A stretch of 34,746 nt of DNA from JAJFTV01 sp964426355 (GCA_964426355.1 CAYRRA010000019.1:1-34746); one strand, 5' to 3'. Positions 7,575 to 16,930 are shown, counted from the first letter of the stretch. Translations and numbers: made by a program. The notes: a model not told the origin generated them from the letters alone.

Positions 7575-8282
7575 ATGCGCGTTGATTTGCACAATCATTC
7601 ATCGTTCAGTGATGGCGAGCGCTCACCTGAGCAGCTCGCCGATCTGCTTGCGGTTGCGCAGGTGCGTTGGGCTGCGCTGACCGATCATGAAACGACGCAT
7701 GGTCAGGCGCGTTTTCACGCAGCACTTGCAGAACGCGGCATTCAAACGATTAATGGAGTGGAAATTGAGGCACAGTCGCAGGATGGTCTAGTTCATTTGT
7801 TGGCTTACGGGTTTGATCTGCATCATGCTGGTTTCAATCAATTGCTGGCTGATTTGCGTAACCCGTTTTGGATGGCTCTTCGCTCCTGGATAAGCCGATT
7901 ATTTCACTTGCGTTCCTCAACGGATTTTTTGCGACAAGGCAATGGCAGGGTAAAAGTTTTTGAGGTCATTCAACAGGTTAAACAAGCGGGCGGGTGCGTG
8001 TTTCTTGCGCACCCGTCTACCACTTTCCCAGACCGCAATCAGCTTGAAAAAGCACTGGCGAATCTATCATCGAATGGTTTAGACGGGATAGAAGCTTATT
8101 ACAAACCTTATCCGCCAAATATATGCGATGAACTGGCGAAACTGGCAATGCAGTACAACTTATTGGTTTGTGCCGGTAGCGATTTCCACAGCACGAATCT
8201 GCATAATGGAATGGGACCAGGGATAGATATGCCAGAAGCAGATTGGCAACGTTTTTACGAACGCGTTGTACAAAAGAATTGA
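7575..8282 (+). CDS. PHP domain phosphoesterase
   Basis: This 235-residue single-domain PHP protein has its metal-binding motifs in order: DLHNHSSFSDG (H6, H8, D13), TDHET (D37, H38), GVEIE (E63), LAHPS (H146), IEAYY (E173) and GSDFH (D203, H205). The set resembles YciV/RnAMP-type enzymes, which remove phosphates from nucleoside 3',5'-bisphosphates or short RNA, and related phosphatases. It starts 20 nt after the symporter stop with only a weak ribosome site, so it probably belongs to the same transcript. The substrate is not determinable from sequence. Confidence 0.85.
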   Translation: MRVDLHNHSSFSDGERSPEQLADLLAVAQVRWAALTDHETTHGQARFHAALAERGIQTINGVEIEAQSQDGLVHLLAYGFDLHHAGFNQLLADLRNPFWMALRSWISRLFHLRSSTDFLRQGNGRVKVFEVIQQVKQAGGCVFLAHPSTTFPDRNQLEKALANLSSNGLDGIEAYYKPYPPNICDELAKLAMQYNLLVCAGSDFHSTNLHNGMGPGIDMPEADWQRFYERVVQKN

Positions 8283-8333
8283 CCAATCCAGAAAAAAGGG
8301 AGATAGAAAAGCTCTCCACTTTAGTCATTAACG

Positions 8334-8358
8334 TATAATGGATTTAACGATATCCATT
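8334..8358 (+). promoter_or_regulatory. -10 box overlapped by an inverted repeat
   Basis: A perfect TATAAT (8334-8339) is overlapped by AATGGAT (8337-8343) and its exact inverse ATCCATT (8352-8358), with an 8-nt loop. The repeat would cover the transcription start of the receptor gene. No good -35 box is present 16-18 nt upstream, suggesting activator dependence or a weak promoter. Confidence 0.4.
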
Positions 8359-8417
8359 TGAATAAAAAATTACCCGCTCGAATGATCTTTTTGCTTTGAA
8401 TGATGGGTGAATTTGCT

Positions 8418-11342
8418 ATGAAGATTAAAATACCGCCACGCAAGTGGAGAAGATTTGCACTTCAAATTGTCTTTCCGGTGGTATTGGTTGGGGTGTTGTT
8501 TATCCTGGCTATTTTTCAAATATTGATCCCTACAATGGAACGCCAGCTAATGGACCGCAAGCAAGAAACCATCCGGGAATTAACCCTGGCTGCCTGGAGC
8601 ATACTGGAATCTTATCATCAAGAGCAACTCGATGGGAACATGACACAAACGGAAGCGCAGCAACAGGCTGCAGAGCGCATCGGCTCGCTTCGCTATGGTG
8701 AAGATGGGAAAGATTATTTTTGGATCACGGATCTTCAACCCAATATGATTGTGCACCCTTATCGACCTGACTTGAATGGGCGGGACCTCAGTCATTTTGA
8801 GGATTCGAGCGGAAAAAGACTGTTTGTAGAATTTGTGAAAGCTGTGCAGCAGAATGGCGCTGGGTATGTAGATTATTACTGGCAGTGGAAAGACGACCCG
8901 GCTCAAGTAGTACCGAAACTTTCCTATGTCAAGCTGTTTGAGCCATGGGGATGGGTAATTGGCACTGGCATCTATGTGGAAGATGTTCGTGAGGATATCC
9001 GGCGTATTGAACGCAACCTGGTTTATATTTCTCTTGCAATTACAGCTTTAATGGTGATGATCCTTTTATATATTACCCGTCAGAGCCTTGCCATTGAGCA
9101 GCAACGCACAAAAGCAGAGGAAGACCTGCGGGAATCGCACGAGAAATACCGCACACTGGTAGAATCCTCTGCTGAAGGCACTTTGTTGGTGTTAAATGGT
9201 AAATGCGCTTTCTCAAACCGTGCGCTCCTTGACCGGCTGGGATATGATGCGCAAGAACTAAATGATAGACCCATCGATGATTTGCTTGCGGGGGATACTG
9301 CAAGAGATCAATCTGCAATCAAACGCCTGTCCGCGTTGATGCAAGGGGATTCAGTACCGGCACAATTCGAAGCGCATTTCAAACATCGAGACGGAAGCCT
9401 GGTCGAAGTGTTGCTTACTGCCACTCGCATCAACTTTGCAGGTCAGGAGGGATTGATCCTGGTCGCCAGGGATATGGCATCGTATCGCGAACTGGAAGCA
9501 ACCCTGGGCGAGACCCATCGACAGGCAAAAACGCTCACCAAAGCGATTCCCCTTGGCGTTTTCCGTAGCACTTGGGGAAAACGAACTCGTTTGCTGGATG
9601 CCAACCCTGCCATGCGACAGCTTTTTGACCTGGATGGTGAAAATACCCTGGAAAGTTTTGACTGGCTGGAGCACATTGTTGAACCAAAAGATCGCAGCGA
9701 GTTGCTCTCTCGTTTAACTGAAGAGGAAACTGTGCAGGGTTTTCGGCTGACGATGCGGACGCCTTCCAGCGCAAGCCTTATGGAAGTTTCCTGTTTTGCC
9801 ATGTTGGTGCGTGATGGCAATGAACCCGTGTACTGTGATGGAATCCTGGAAGATATTACTGAAAGGATCAAAGCTGAACAAGAACGCGACGCATTGATTG
9901 CCCAGCTTCATACCTCTCAGCTTTATTTGCAAGAACCACTGCATCGCGTACTCAGTAAAGCAGTCACCTGTGAGATGAGCCTGTCGATTGCCCATGCTGC
10001 CCTTAAGATGACCAGAACGGGTTCCAGTGCCCTGGTCGTTTGTGGTCAAAACGGTGAGCCAGTGGGGATCATCACCGATCACGACCTGCGTGAACGTGTA
10101 CTGGCTGCTGGTTTAGGTGTAGATAACCCGGTGTACCAGATCATCAGCGCACCACTGCGTTTCATTAACGAACACGCCCTGGTGTATGAAGCTATCCTGT
10201 CAATGCAGGAAAGTAACGTAAGTTGCCTGGCAGTAAAAGATGACGCTGGAAACCTTAAAGGAATTGTACGCCATATTGATCTTGTGCAATATCGCCAACA
10301 TTCTGCGATGTTGCTTACCCATAGAGTACGCCACGCGCATTCAGTTGATGAGTTGAAATCGGCTTATGAACGGCTCCCGCTTTTGATTGAAACACTGATT
10401 CAATCCGGAGCGCGCATCCGGCATATCAATCGCATTGTGAGTACCATTGCTGACGGAATCGCTACACGTTTATTAGAAATGAGCATAGAAGTACTCGGAC
10501 CGCCACCGGTGCGTTTTGCTTTTCTATCGTTGGGAAGCGAAGGGCGTGAAGAACAAACGCTGGCAACGGACCAGGACAATGCATTAATTTATGAAGACCC
10601 ATCGCCTGAGGAAGAAGAGGAAGTGCGGAAGTATTTTTTAGCTTTGGGAAGCACAGTATGCGATCACCTTGACCAGGTTGGCTATGCATACTGCCAGGGC
10701 GGAATTATGGCAAAGAATCCGCTCTGGAACCAATCTCTTTCTGCATGGAAGCGTAATTTCATGCACTGGATACATAACGCTAACCCACAGGAACTTCTTG
10801 AACTGAATATGGCTTTTGATTTTCGTTGTATGAGCGGTGATGAAAGCCTGGCACAGGATTTACGAGCCTGGGTGTTTGCAGAGATGGATGCCTACCAGCC
10901 ATTCTTTTTGCACTTTGCCCAAAACGCATTGCTATATAAACCGCCGTTGGGAATTTTTGGCAACATCCTGGTAGAGCCTTCGGCTGGAGGAGGGAAATCT
11001 TTAAATTTGAAGGAAGCCATGATGCCGGTAGTAAACTATGCCCGGCTCTATGCATTGAAACATCAGATTAAAGAAACCCATACGCTTGACCGGCTGTCTC
11101 GTTTGCATGATAAAGGGTTGCTCAGCAGGGAACTGATTGACGAACTGCTGCCAGCTTATGAAGCCCTGATTCGTATGCGCTTGCATCGCCAGGCGGAAGC
11201 GTTGCGCAGTGGACGAAAACCCGGAAACCTGATTACACCACATGAATGGACACCGTTGGAGGAAGCCACGCTTAAACGCACATTCTCTATTCTCAGTAGC
11301 TTGAGAAAAAAGATTAGCTACGATTTTCTCGGAATGGCTTAG
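8418..11342 (+). CDS. Membrane Cache-PAS-PAS-CBS receptor with DUF294 (GlnD-like) nucleotidyltransferase output
   Basis: The protein has 974 residues. Domains in order: TM1 (about 16-37); extracytoplasmic single Cache 2 domain (about 40-195, with YGEDGKDYFWITD and the closing WGWVIGTGIYVEDV); TM2 (about 203-220); coiled linker; PAS (about 240-360); a second PAS (about 375-485); a CBS pair (about 506-628); then a DUF294-type nucleotidyltransferase with GSEGREEQ and TDQDN (G706, S707, D718, D720 as metal and NTP site) and the helical C-terminal substrate-binding domain (about 830-970). Cache domains bind small ligands such as carboxylates. DUF294 proteins resemble GlnD-type nucleotidyltransferases, but their targets are unknown. 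I chose ATG 8418 for its GGGTGA site; ATG 8400 is in frame. Its position after an ActP-like transporter suggests nutrient sensing. Confidence 0.88.
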   Translation: MKIKIPPRKWRRFALQIVFPVVLVGVLFILAIFQILIPTMERQLMDRKQETIRELTLAAWSILESYHQEQLDGNMTQTEAQQQAAERIGSLRYGEDGKDYFWITDLQPNMIVHPYRPDLNGRDLSHFEDSSGKRLFVEFVKAVQQNGAGYVDYYWQWKDDPAQVVPKLSYVKLFEPWGWVIGTGIYVEDVREDIRRIERNLVYISLAITALMVMILLYITRQSLAIEQQRTKAEEDLRESHEKYRTLVESSAEGTLLVLNGKCAFSNRALLDRLGYDAQELNDRPIDDLLAGDTARDQSAIKRLSALMQGDSVPAQFEAHFKHRDGSLVEVLLTATRINFAGQEGLILVARDMASYRELEATLGETHRQAKTLTKAIPLGVFRSTWGKRTRLLDANPAMRQLFDLDGENTLESFDWLEHIVEPKDRSELLSRLTEEETVQGFRLTMRTPSSASLMEVSCFAMLVRDGNEPVYCDGILEDITERIKAEQERDALIAQLHTSQLYLQEPLHRVLSKAVTCEMSLSIAHAALKMTRTGSSALVVCGQNGEPVGIITDHDLRERVLAAGLGVDNPVYQIISAPLRFINEHALVYEAILSMQESNVSCLAVKDDAGNLKGIVRHIDLVQYRQHSAMLLTHRVRHAHSVDELKSAYERLPLLIETLIQSGARIRHINRIVSTIADGIATRLLEMSIEVLGPPPVRFAFLSLGSEGREEQTLATDQDNALIYEDPSPEEEEEVRKYFLALGSTVCDHLDQVGYAYCQGGIMAKNPLWNQSLSAWKRNFMHWIHNANPQELLELNMAFDFRCMSGDESLAQDLRAWVFAEMDAYQPFFLHFAQNALLYKPPLGIFGNILVEPSAGGGKSLNLKEAMMPVVNYARLYALKHQIKETHTLDRLSRLHDKGLLSRELIDELLPAYEALIRMRLHRQAEALRSGRKPGNLITPHEWTPLEEATLKRTFSILSSLRKKISYDFLGMA

Positions 11343-11351
11343 CCATCCGTT

Positions 11352-12404
11352 TCAAAGCTCTTTCACACAGCGATAACCGTGGCGTGGGTTTCCCCCTGCT
11401 TTGTAGGTGGCGTTCACCATGCCGTTATACGCTACAAAATACCCCTCCCGATACGTGTGTGAATCGGATGACCAATAATAGATCACCGGCAAATCACTTG
11501 CCCATAACGGCGATTCCTTGTCCGGCAGGATCTCGCACTGCGTCTGCTGGGCGATCTCTCCTTTCCAGGTGCAGCCGGCGTTTTCACCATGCCGGCTGAG
11601 AGAGCGTACCAGTTCATCGGTGGTAGGCATACGCCAGATGTCTTGAGGTTCATCCATCAGGGTCAGCCCATCTTCGCTTAAATACCGGCACAGGTTATAT
11701 TCCTGCATATCCTCCGCGTTGGCAAACTCTGAGCTTTCTGCATCCCATGCGGGTTGATATCCTGGTTTGTCATCCAAACCAACCGGCGGTAACCCGTACA
11801 ATGCCAGAGCCTGCCAGGATGGGTACCCGCCCCAAGATTGTTGCCAGTTCCACCCCGGTCCTTCTGAAGCCCAGACCAGTGTGACGCCATTGCCGCTGAT
11901 GGTGCGCTCACCGCGGAAGCCATCATCCTGGCGGGTCAAGACCACCGGCAGCATATACGCTGATACGCTCACGGCTGCTACCGCAGGCAGCAACAAAGCC
12001 AGCAGGGTGCGCCATTGCCTGTGCCAACAGGGTTGGTTGGCTTCCTTCCGGTTGAACTTGCGTTTCAGCAGACCATCGCTGATGAAAATGGCACCGAGCA
12101 GTGCGATTAACAGCCCGATGAAGCGCACATCGCCGCCGAACATGAAGAAGGCAAAGACCCCCACGCCAACCAGAAAAACCCCGCCTGCAATGGGCAGGTG
12201 AAACGCAAGAAGGGTGGGCAGCAGGGTCAGCGCAGCAGGAGCCAGGTAGATCACCCGGTTGGTCCATGAACCCCACCAACCCTCGTGATACATTTCGCCA
12301 AACGACCAGTACGTCCAGAATGTGGTAAGTACGATCATTAACAACGAGGCAAACCAGCCGGGAAGTTGTAAGAGTATCTCTTTGATTTTATTCTTCATTG
12401 CCAT
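11352..12404 (-). CDS. Membrane protein with C-terminal DUF1566/Lcl-like domain
   Basis: This is a 350-residue protein. The N-terminal half has four to five hydrophobic helices (about 12-30, 42-60, 64-100 and 125-148). The C-terminal half, likely outside the membrane, has the DUF1566-type pattern: WRMPTTDELV, then YYWSSDSHTYREGYFVAYNG, and a terminal RHGYRCVKEL. These domains are C-type-lectin-like folds found in surface proteins; no function is established here. A GGGG tract 5 nt before ATG 12404 supports that start; an upstream TTG at 12416 is less likely. It converges on the receptor gene with only 9 nt between stops. Confidence 0.7.
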   Translation of the reverse strand: MAMKNKIKEILLQLPGWFASLLMIVLTTFWTYWSFGEMYHEGWWGSWTNRVIYLAPAALTLLPTLLAFHLPIAGGVFLVGVGVFAFFMFGGDVRFIGLLIALLGAIFISDGLLKRKFNRKEANQPCWHRQWRTLLALLLPAVAAVSVSAYMLPVVLTRQDDGFRGERTISGNGVTLVWASEGPGWNWQQSWGGYPSWQALALYGLPPVGLDDKPGYQPAWDAESSEFANAEDMQEYNLCRYLSEDGLTLMDEPQDIWRMPTTDELVRSLSRHGENAGCTWKGEIAQQTQCEILPDKESPLWASDLPVIYYWSSDSHTYREGYFVAYNGMVNATYKAGGNPRHGYRCVKEL

Positions 12405-12947
12405 CTGACCCCACAAAAGATAAATTACCTGCCCTCGGTAAGCTCCTCATTCCGGCAATCTCGCTGAAAACCTGCACAGGCATGAGAATGGCTGGCAGAA
12501 GATACCCACCATTCATGATGGGAAGCGTTTTTTTACCTTGTTTAATTGTAACCCAAATTATGCCTGCATCGTTTCACAGGGTTTGGGGTAATAGGGCAAT
12601 CGCATCATAGATTTTTGTTCTATAAAAAAAGGAAAAAGTGCCATTTCAAACCGTTCTTTATTGATAAAATCCATTTCCCTCGGACATTGACAGAGAAACG
12701 TATTGTGGATTTCTCAAGCTAAGTAATAAAACTTCATGGTATTGGATTAATTCGCCTTCGAAATGATGTGAAATCGTTGTTTTCCCAGTTATCTGACATA
12801 AGATTGGATTGCCCCAGGGCGGGGTTAGGGGTGGGGGTGAAGACAAATCTCTCATTTGATATATAAAACCAATTTTGATGCAATTACCCTGATTCGGGTA
12901 AAATGATTTTATCAGGGATATGTTTGCTGATTTATAGGAGGGCACAG
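12405..12947. other. Gene-free stretch between divergent genes
   Basis: About 540 nt without a convincing gene. It holds the leader of the DUF1566-type gene, a G-rich tract (about 12810-12840, several runs of 3-5 G), and the promoter region of the lipoprotein gene at its right end. A 95-codon minus-strand ORF here has no ribosome site support or recognisable motif. Confidence 0.5.
12875..12917 (+). promoter_or_regulatory. Promoter and inverted repeat before the serine-hydrolase lipoprotein gene
   Basis: TTGATG (12875-12880) and TAAAAT (12899-12904) are spaced 18 nt. CCCTGAT (12887-12893) and its exact inverse ATCAGGG (12911-12917) flank the -10 box symmetrically, an arrangement expected for a repressor site. 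Confidence 0.45.
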
Positions 12948-14702
12948 ATGGGCATCCGAAAGGCGTTTCGAATCTTATCCTTCATCACTTGTATCATTTT
13001 TGCGGGTGGCTGCACACCCCCTGTTGTTGAATCTGCCCTTGAACCGCAAATGCGCAACTTGCTGACGTACGATGATTTGATGTCAGGTTTTGATTTTAAA
13101 GAGCCGTTGAATGAGAGCGCTTTTGCAATGCCTGAAGACGCCGCGTTCACCCAGGTGGTTTTTGAAGGTCGGCTTGAATTGCTGGGCGAATCGCAAAACG
13201 GAGAGATACAGGTGCTACGAGGAGATGCCTCAAGGCTGGCGAGTGTACGCCACCTGCCGGAATTTGATTTTGAGTTTGTGCAAAACGGTAATTTCCTGGT
13301 ACCGGTGCAGCGCGGTTTAATCATCACTGCCGACCCTCAATGGAACTATATCCTTGAACCTGGCATGATCTGGTTTGAAGAAGCCGACCGGGGTTTTGCT
13401 CGTGCCTCTTTCCCCTTTGCGCTGGTGCCCAAGGGAGATAATGCCATTTTCAACGGTGTGATGAGTTTTCTTTTCAATGGAGAAACAGTTTCGCGCGTCT
13501 GTTATCAGATCACCCAAGAAACCACAACCAACACCCAGGCGGATTTTTGGGGGTTGCTCGAGGCGCAATACCACCCAGGAACAACAGTCGATGCAGAGCA
13601 GGTGCGAAGCGCGCATGACTCCGAACGTGCCGCCTTTTTGCCCACCAAACCCATCGAACAGCTTGCACAGGATTATCCCGGTTTCGACCTGGCTGCTTTA
13701 GCGCAGGATGTCAGCCCGGAGAATATGACGTGGTACGGCTTTTGGGTGAATGGCGTTAATTATGTCAGTGACTGCACCACGCGCTATGGCGAGTATGCTT
13801 ACTGTGCATCGATGCGTGCTGCATCGTATTCTACGGCTAAGTCGATGTTTGCCAGTGTGGTGTTAATGCGGCTGGCACAAAAATACGGGCAGGAAACAGC
13901 AGATTTGCTGGTGAAGGATTATGTCAGTGAAATCAGCAGTGCAGTGGGGAATTGGGAAAAGGTTACTTTTGACCATGTGCTCGACATGGCAACAGGCAAT
14001 TACCGTTCCCCCGTCAACATGGTTGATGAAAACAGCAACGAAATGTATAACTTCTACATTGCACAACCTTATGCAAAGCGCATGCAGGCAGCCCTGATCT
14101 TCCCGAATGCTGTTGAGCCTGGCATCCAGTGGGTGTATCACACTTCGGATACGTTCATTGGCTTACGTGCCATGCAAAATTTTTTACAAAGCAAAGAAGG
14201 ACCGCAGGCTGATATCTTTCGCTTTGTGGTCGATGAGGTGTACCGTCCGATTGGTGTGGGACAAGGTGCTTTTAGCAGTATGCGGACTGCTGATAACAAT
14301 TGGCAGGGTCAGGCAGAAGGTGGTTATGGTCTGTGGTGGACCCAGGATGATATCGCCAGGATAGCATCGCTATTGTTGAACGAGGGGAAACATGACGGTG
14401 AGCAGATTCTCCATCCAGCTTTACTGGCGGCAGCGCTTCAGCAGGATGCGCAAGATCGCGGCATGCGTATCGGGGATGGCTATATGTATAACAATGCTTT
14501 CTGGGCGCAGCGGTATGGTTCTGCGGATGGGTATGATTGTGAGTTCTGGGTGATGCAAATGCAAGGTGTCAGCGGCAATGTCGTGGCGCTCATGCCCAAC
14601 GGCACTGCTTACTACTACTTCAGTGACAGCAAAACCTTTTCGTGGGATGCAGCGGTAATGCAATCGGATAAAATCATTACGTATTGCCAGCCGGGGAAAT
14701 AG
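12948..14702 (+). CDS. Beta-lactamase-family serine hydrolase lipoprotein
   Basis: This 584-residue predicted lipoprotein starts with a basic N-terminus, a hydrophobic stretch and an AGG-C lipobox-like site (C22). The -3 residue is Ala rather than the usual Leu, so lipidation is likely but not certain. Residues about 260-584 match the serine beta-lactamase/penicillin-binding-protein fold (PF00144): the SxxK motif is S295-T-A-K298, and downstream GLWWTQDDIARIASLLLN is typical. The N-terminal 230 residues are a separate extracytoplasmic region I do not recognise. Such proteins act as esterases, peptidases or transferases; beta-lactam resistance is not implied. A strong AGGAGG site fixes ATG 12948. 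It appears monocistronic. Confidence 0.82.
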   Translation: MGIRKAFRILSFITCIIFAGGCTPPVVESALEPQMRNLLTYDDLMSGFDFKEPLNESAFAMPEDAAFTQVVFEGRLELLGESQNGEIQVLRGDASRLASVRHLPEFDFEFVQNGNFLVPVQRGLIITADPQWNYILEPGMIWFEEADRGFARASFPFALVPKGDNAIFNGVMSFLFNGETVSRVCYQITQETTTNTQADFWGLLEAQYHPGTTVDAEQVRSAHDSERAAFLPTKPIEQLAQDYPGFDLAALAQDVSPENMTWYGFWVNGVNYVSDCTTRYGEYAYCASMRAASYSTAKSMFASVVLMRLAQKYGQETADLLVKDYVSEISSAVGNWEKVTFDHVLDMATGNYRSPVNMVDENSNEMYNFYIAQPYAKRMQAALIFPNAVEPGIQWVYHTSDTFIGLRAMQNFLQSKEGPQADIFRFVVDEVYRPIGVGQGAFSSMRTADNNWQGQAEGGYGLWWTQDDIARIASLLLNEGKHDGEQILHPALLAAALQQDAQDRGMRIGDGYMYNNAFWAQRYGSADGYDCEFWVMQMQGVSGNVVALMPNGTAYYYFSDSKTFSWDAAVMQSDKIITYCQPGK

Positions 14703-14771
14703 CAGCCGGGAACTCGAAAAGGGAATTGCGCGCACTGCCCGGAACGGGGTGTTATACTATCCTCATCAAAG

Positions 14772-15530
14772 ATGAAAGACCGGGCGAAAATCAACGCGTT
14801 ACTCAATAGCTTACCGGACGGAACAGCCCACCAGGTACAGGTGGGCATCATCTGGACGGCTGTGGTGATAGAGGTATCCGGCGTGCTGCAAGGCGGTATG
14901 GCTGCCTCACTGCAAAATGCCGGCTATGAACATGCCCGGCTTCCAGCGGTAAATGCCCCCGGAGAGTTGGAGAATTTTTCATCCCGGCAGCTTGCCGGTT
15001 TGATTGAATCCGACAGCCATACTGAAGCCGCCATCGGCTTGGCTGCCATCAATGCATTGTTGCCCCATCAACCGGAGCGCTGGATCGACCTGAACGCTGC
15101 CGATTATCTTATTCAGCACGGCGCCGGGAAAAACGTGGCGGTGGTCGGTCATTTTCACTTTGTGGAACGGCTGCGACCGCTGATGGGCAACCTGTGGGTG
15201 CTCGAGTTGTGCCCGCGCCCCGGCGACCTGCCTGCTGAAGTCGCCCCGGAAATCATCCCGCAGGCGGATGTGATTGCCATCACTGCCACGACCCTCATCA
15301 ACCACACCTTTGAAGACTTGATTGCCCTGCGTAACCCGGCTGCGCGCGTGCTTGTGCTGGGTCCCAGCACTCCGCTCTCCCCAGTCTTGTTCGATTGGGG
15401 TGTGGATGTGCTTTCCGGGGTGATTGTGGAGGACCCCCTGAGAGTGGCACACATGATTGCGCAGGGTGGGAGCACGAGCCAGTTCAAGCACGGCGGTATC
15501 CGTCCTGTAACGATGGTTAAAGAGATATAA
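14772..15530 (+). CDS. DUF364/DUF4213 protein (putative heavy-metal chelation domain)
   Basis: This 252-residue cytosolic protein has an N-terminal DUF4213-like part (about 1-85) followed by a DUF364 Rossmann-like part (about 95-250), with VAVVGHFHFVERLR, ELCPRPGD, ADVIAITATTLINHTFEDL and VLGPSTPLSPVLFDWGVDVLSG. This pairing is classed as a putative heavy-metal chelation protein with no proven function. Members occur in anaerobes, often near metal-cofactor genes. A tungsten/molybdenum enzyme lies 3 kb away here, but a link is only suggestive. An intrinsic terminator follows 26 nt after the stop, so it ends its transcript. Confidence 0.82.
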   Translation: MKDRAKINALLNSLPDGTAHQVQVGIIWTAVVIEVSGVLQGGMAASLQNAGYEHARLPAVNAPGELENFSSRQLAGLIESDSHTEAAIGLAAINALLPHQPERWIDLNAADYLIQHGAGKNVAVVGHFHFVERLRPLMGNLWVLELCPRPGDLPAEVAPEIIPQADVIAITATTLINHTFEDLIALRNPAARVLVLGPSTPLSPVLFDWGVDVLSGVIVEDPLRVAHMIAQGGSTSQFKHGGIRPVTMVKEI

Positions 15531-15556
15531 GCCTGATTTTCAGGAAAGTGATCTCA

Positions 15557-15583
15557 ACAGGGATCAGAGCCCTGTCTTTTTTT
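15557..15583 (+). terminator. Intrinsic terminator of the DUF364 gene
   Basis: ACAGGG (15557-15562), a 7-nt loop and CCCTGT (15570-15575) form a 6-bp stem followed directly by C and seven T (to 15583). Confidence 0.8.
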
Positions 15584-15638
15584 GCAATAAAGTTTCATAT
15601 TGGGGCAGGCGGGTAAAAATCCAAACCCCGAATTTACG

Positions 15639-16529
15639 TTACTTTACCGGATCAGTGACAAAAAGCGTGTTTGTCCAGGCGCGGCGTCTTTGATGATCCT
15701 CAATCTCTAAATAGGCATACGACCAATGTTGGGGGATTTCGATTTCAGCCGAGGTCAGCTCGGCGTTTACGGCTGCCCCAATGTGTTTGCCAAATTTCCC
15801 CGGACCGACGAGGCGGATCAACTGCACCGGTGAAGTGGTTACCTGCACCTTGCCGGCGTGGTATTCGATCTGGTGGAATTCCGGTCCGCAGGAGGAGTAA
15901 TAATTACCGGTGCGCAACGCCTGAAGAATGGATGTACGGGTGCATTCAGTAGCGTTTGCCATCACCCAGCCGCCCTTCCAGGCAGGTGGGTCGTATATGA
16001 AATGCGCATCGTCGCAGGCGATACCCAGCAACCCTTTATTATTCTTGAGCATATTTTCCCAGAACACCACGCCATCGCCTTTGCCGTTTTCGTGCCAGCA
16101 GATATGGTTATACAGCTCAACAGCGTGCGCAGGGAACCGTTCACAGTCGTCAAATGTGAGCCCCATCCAGAAGGGGTGCGCCAGAATGACGAACCCGCCC
16201 TGCTGATGCACCGCGAGAATGGCATCTTCTAACGAAAGCCCCTCGTGAATGTCGGTGAAGTCACCGAGAGCGACATAGTGATATTCCACACCGCGCGCAT
16301 CGGGTGCGTTGAGCTCCACGCCGTTGATCCACAACAACCCATCACCCGTGTGATCGGTATCCAGGCTGGAGGGCTGCCAGTGATCGGTCATGCAGAGGAA
16401 ATCGTACCCTGCCCCACGGTACAACTTTCCCAGTTCCGGGATGGTCTTGCGCCCATCCGATACCACGCTGTGTAAATGAGTGTTGCCACGATACCAGTTG
16501 CCCCCGAGTTGATAGCGAAAACGCTGCAT
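15639..16529 (-). CDS. CehA/McbA-type PHP metallohydrolase
   Basis: This 296-residue PHP-superfamily protein has the CehA/McbA pattern: a short N-terminal beta segment, then YRGNTHLHSVVSDG (H18, H20), CMTDHW (D49, H50), GVELN (E72), VILAHPFW (H118), VELYN (E138) and CDDAHF (D173/D174, H176), ending in a small beta domain of about 80 residues. CehA and McbA hydrolyse carbaryl esters, but most family members have unknown natural substrates, probably esters or phosphoesters. The GGAG site 7 nt upstream supports ATG 16529 over the in-frame TTG at 16547. It stands alone and converges with the DUF364 gene across the terminator. Confidence 0.82.
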   Translation of the reverse strand: MQRFRYQLGGNWYRGNTHLHSVVSDGRKTIPELGKLYRGAGYDFLCMTDHWQPSSLDTDHTGDGLLWINGVELNAPDARGVEYHYVALGDFTDIHEGLSLEDAILAVHQQGGFVILAHPFWMGLTFDDCERFPAHAVELYNHICWHENGKGDGVVFWENMLKNNKGLLGIACDDAHFIYDPPAWKGGWVMANATECTRTSILQALRTGNYYSSCGPEFHQIEYHAGKVQVTTSPVQLIRLVGPGKFGKHIGAAVNAELTSAEIEIPQHWSYAYLEIEDHQRRRAWTNTLFVTDPVK

Positions 16530-16930
16530 GTGAACGCTCCAGTCCAAATGAATTTTGCATTCTTGATGCTGTCCGGTTCTCGGTATCCCGGATCATGCTG
16601 GTTTCCAACCCGGATCGGCTCATGATGCAATATTAGTAATTCTACTCCCGAACCCAGGTTTAGGATTCTTACCCGCCCGCTTTTTACAATAACGTACCGA
16701 TTAGGGGGGAATGGGGGGCGCAGTGGACGAGCCATTTCAAGCGAAAAATTGTGTACTAAAGCGGATAGGTGTTGTCAAATTCATATTGAGTGTAATCATG
16801 GATGGAGAGCGTCATTTTGCTAGAGGAGAAACTCACAAGTGAGAGATAGAGTTTCTTAGTAGAATTGCTGATATTTCAAGCGCAGTATTGGCGAACACAC
16901 GATAAAATATACATTAAGAGGTGTTTTCAC
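16530..16930. other. Gene-free stretch with a small palindrome
   Basis: About 400 nt between divergent genes with no supported ORF. It contains two G runs (around 16704-16717) and the inverted repeat GAAACTC (16828-16834)/GAGTTTC (16849-16855), whose left arm overlaps a second palindrome, CTCAC-AA-GTGAG (16832-16843). These could be regulatory for the gene at 16931; no strong promoter stands out. Confidence 0.4.

Noticed and set aside
12810..12840. G-rich tract as a G-quadruplex regulatory element
   Set aside because: Runs are uneven and not placed at a promoter or start; similar tracts occur as intergenic noise, so support is too weak.
12658..12945. 95-codon minus-strand ORF in the intergenic region
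   Set aside because: Low-complexity stretch from a G-rich tract, no ribosome site support, no recognisable motif, and it overlaps the lipoprotein promoter.
16704..16717. G-run as a phase-variation tract
   Set aside because: The runs are short and lie in non-coding DNA without an affected reading frame or a positioned promoter.
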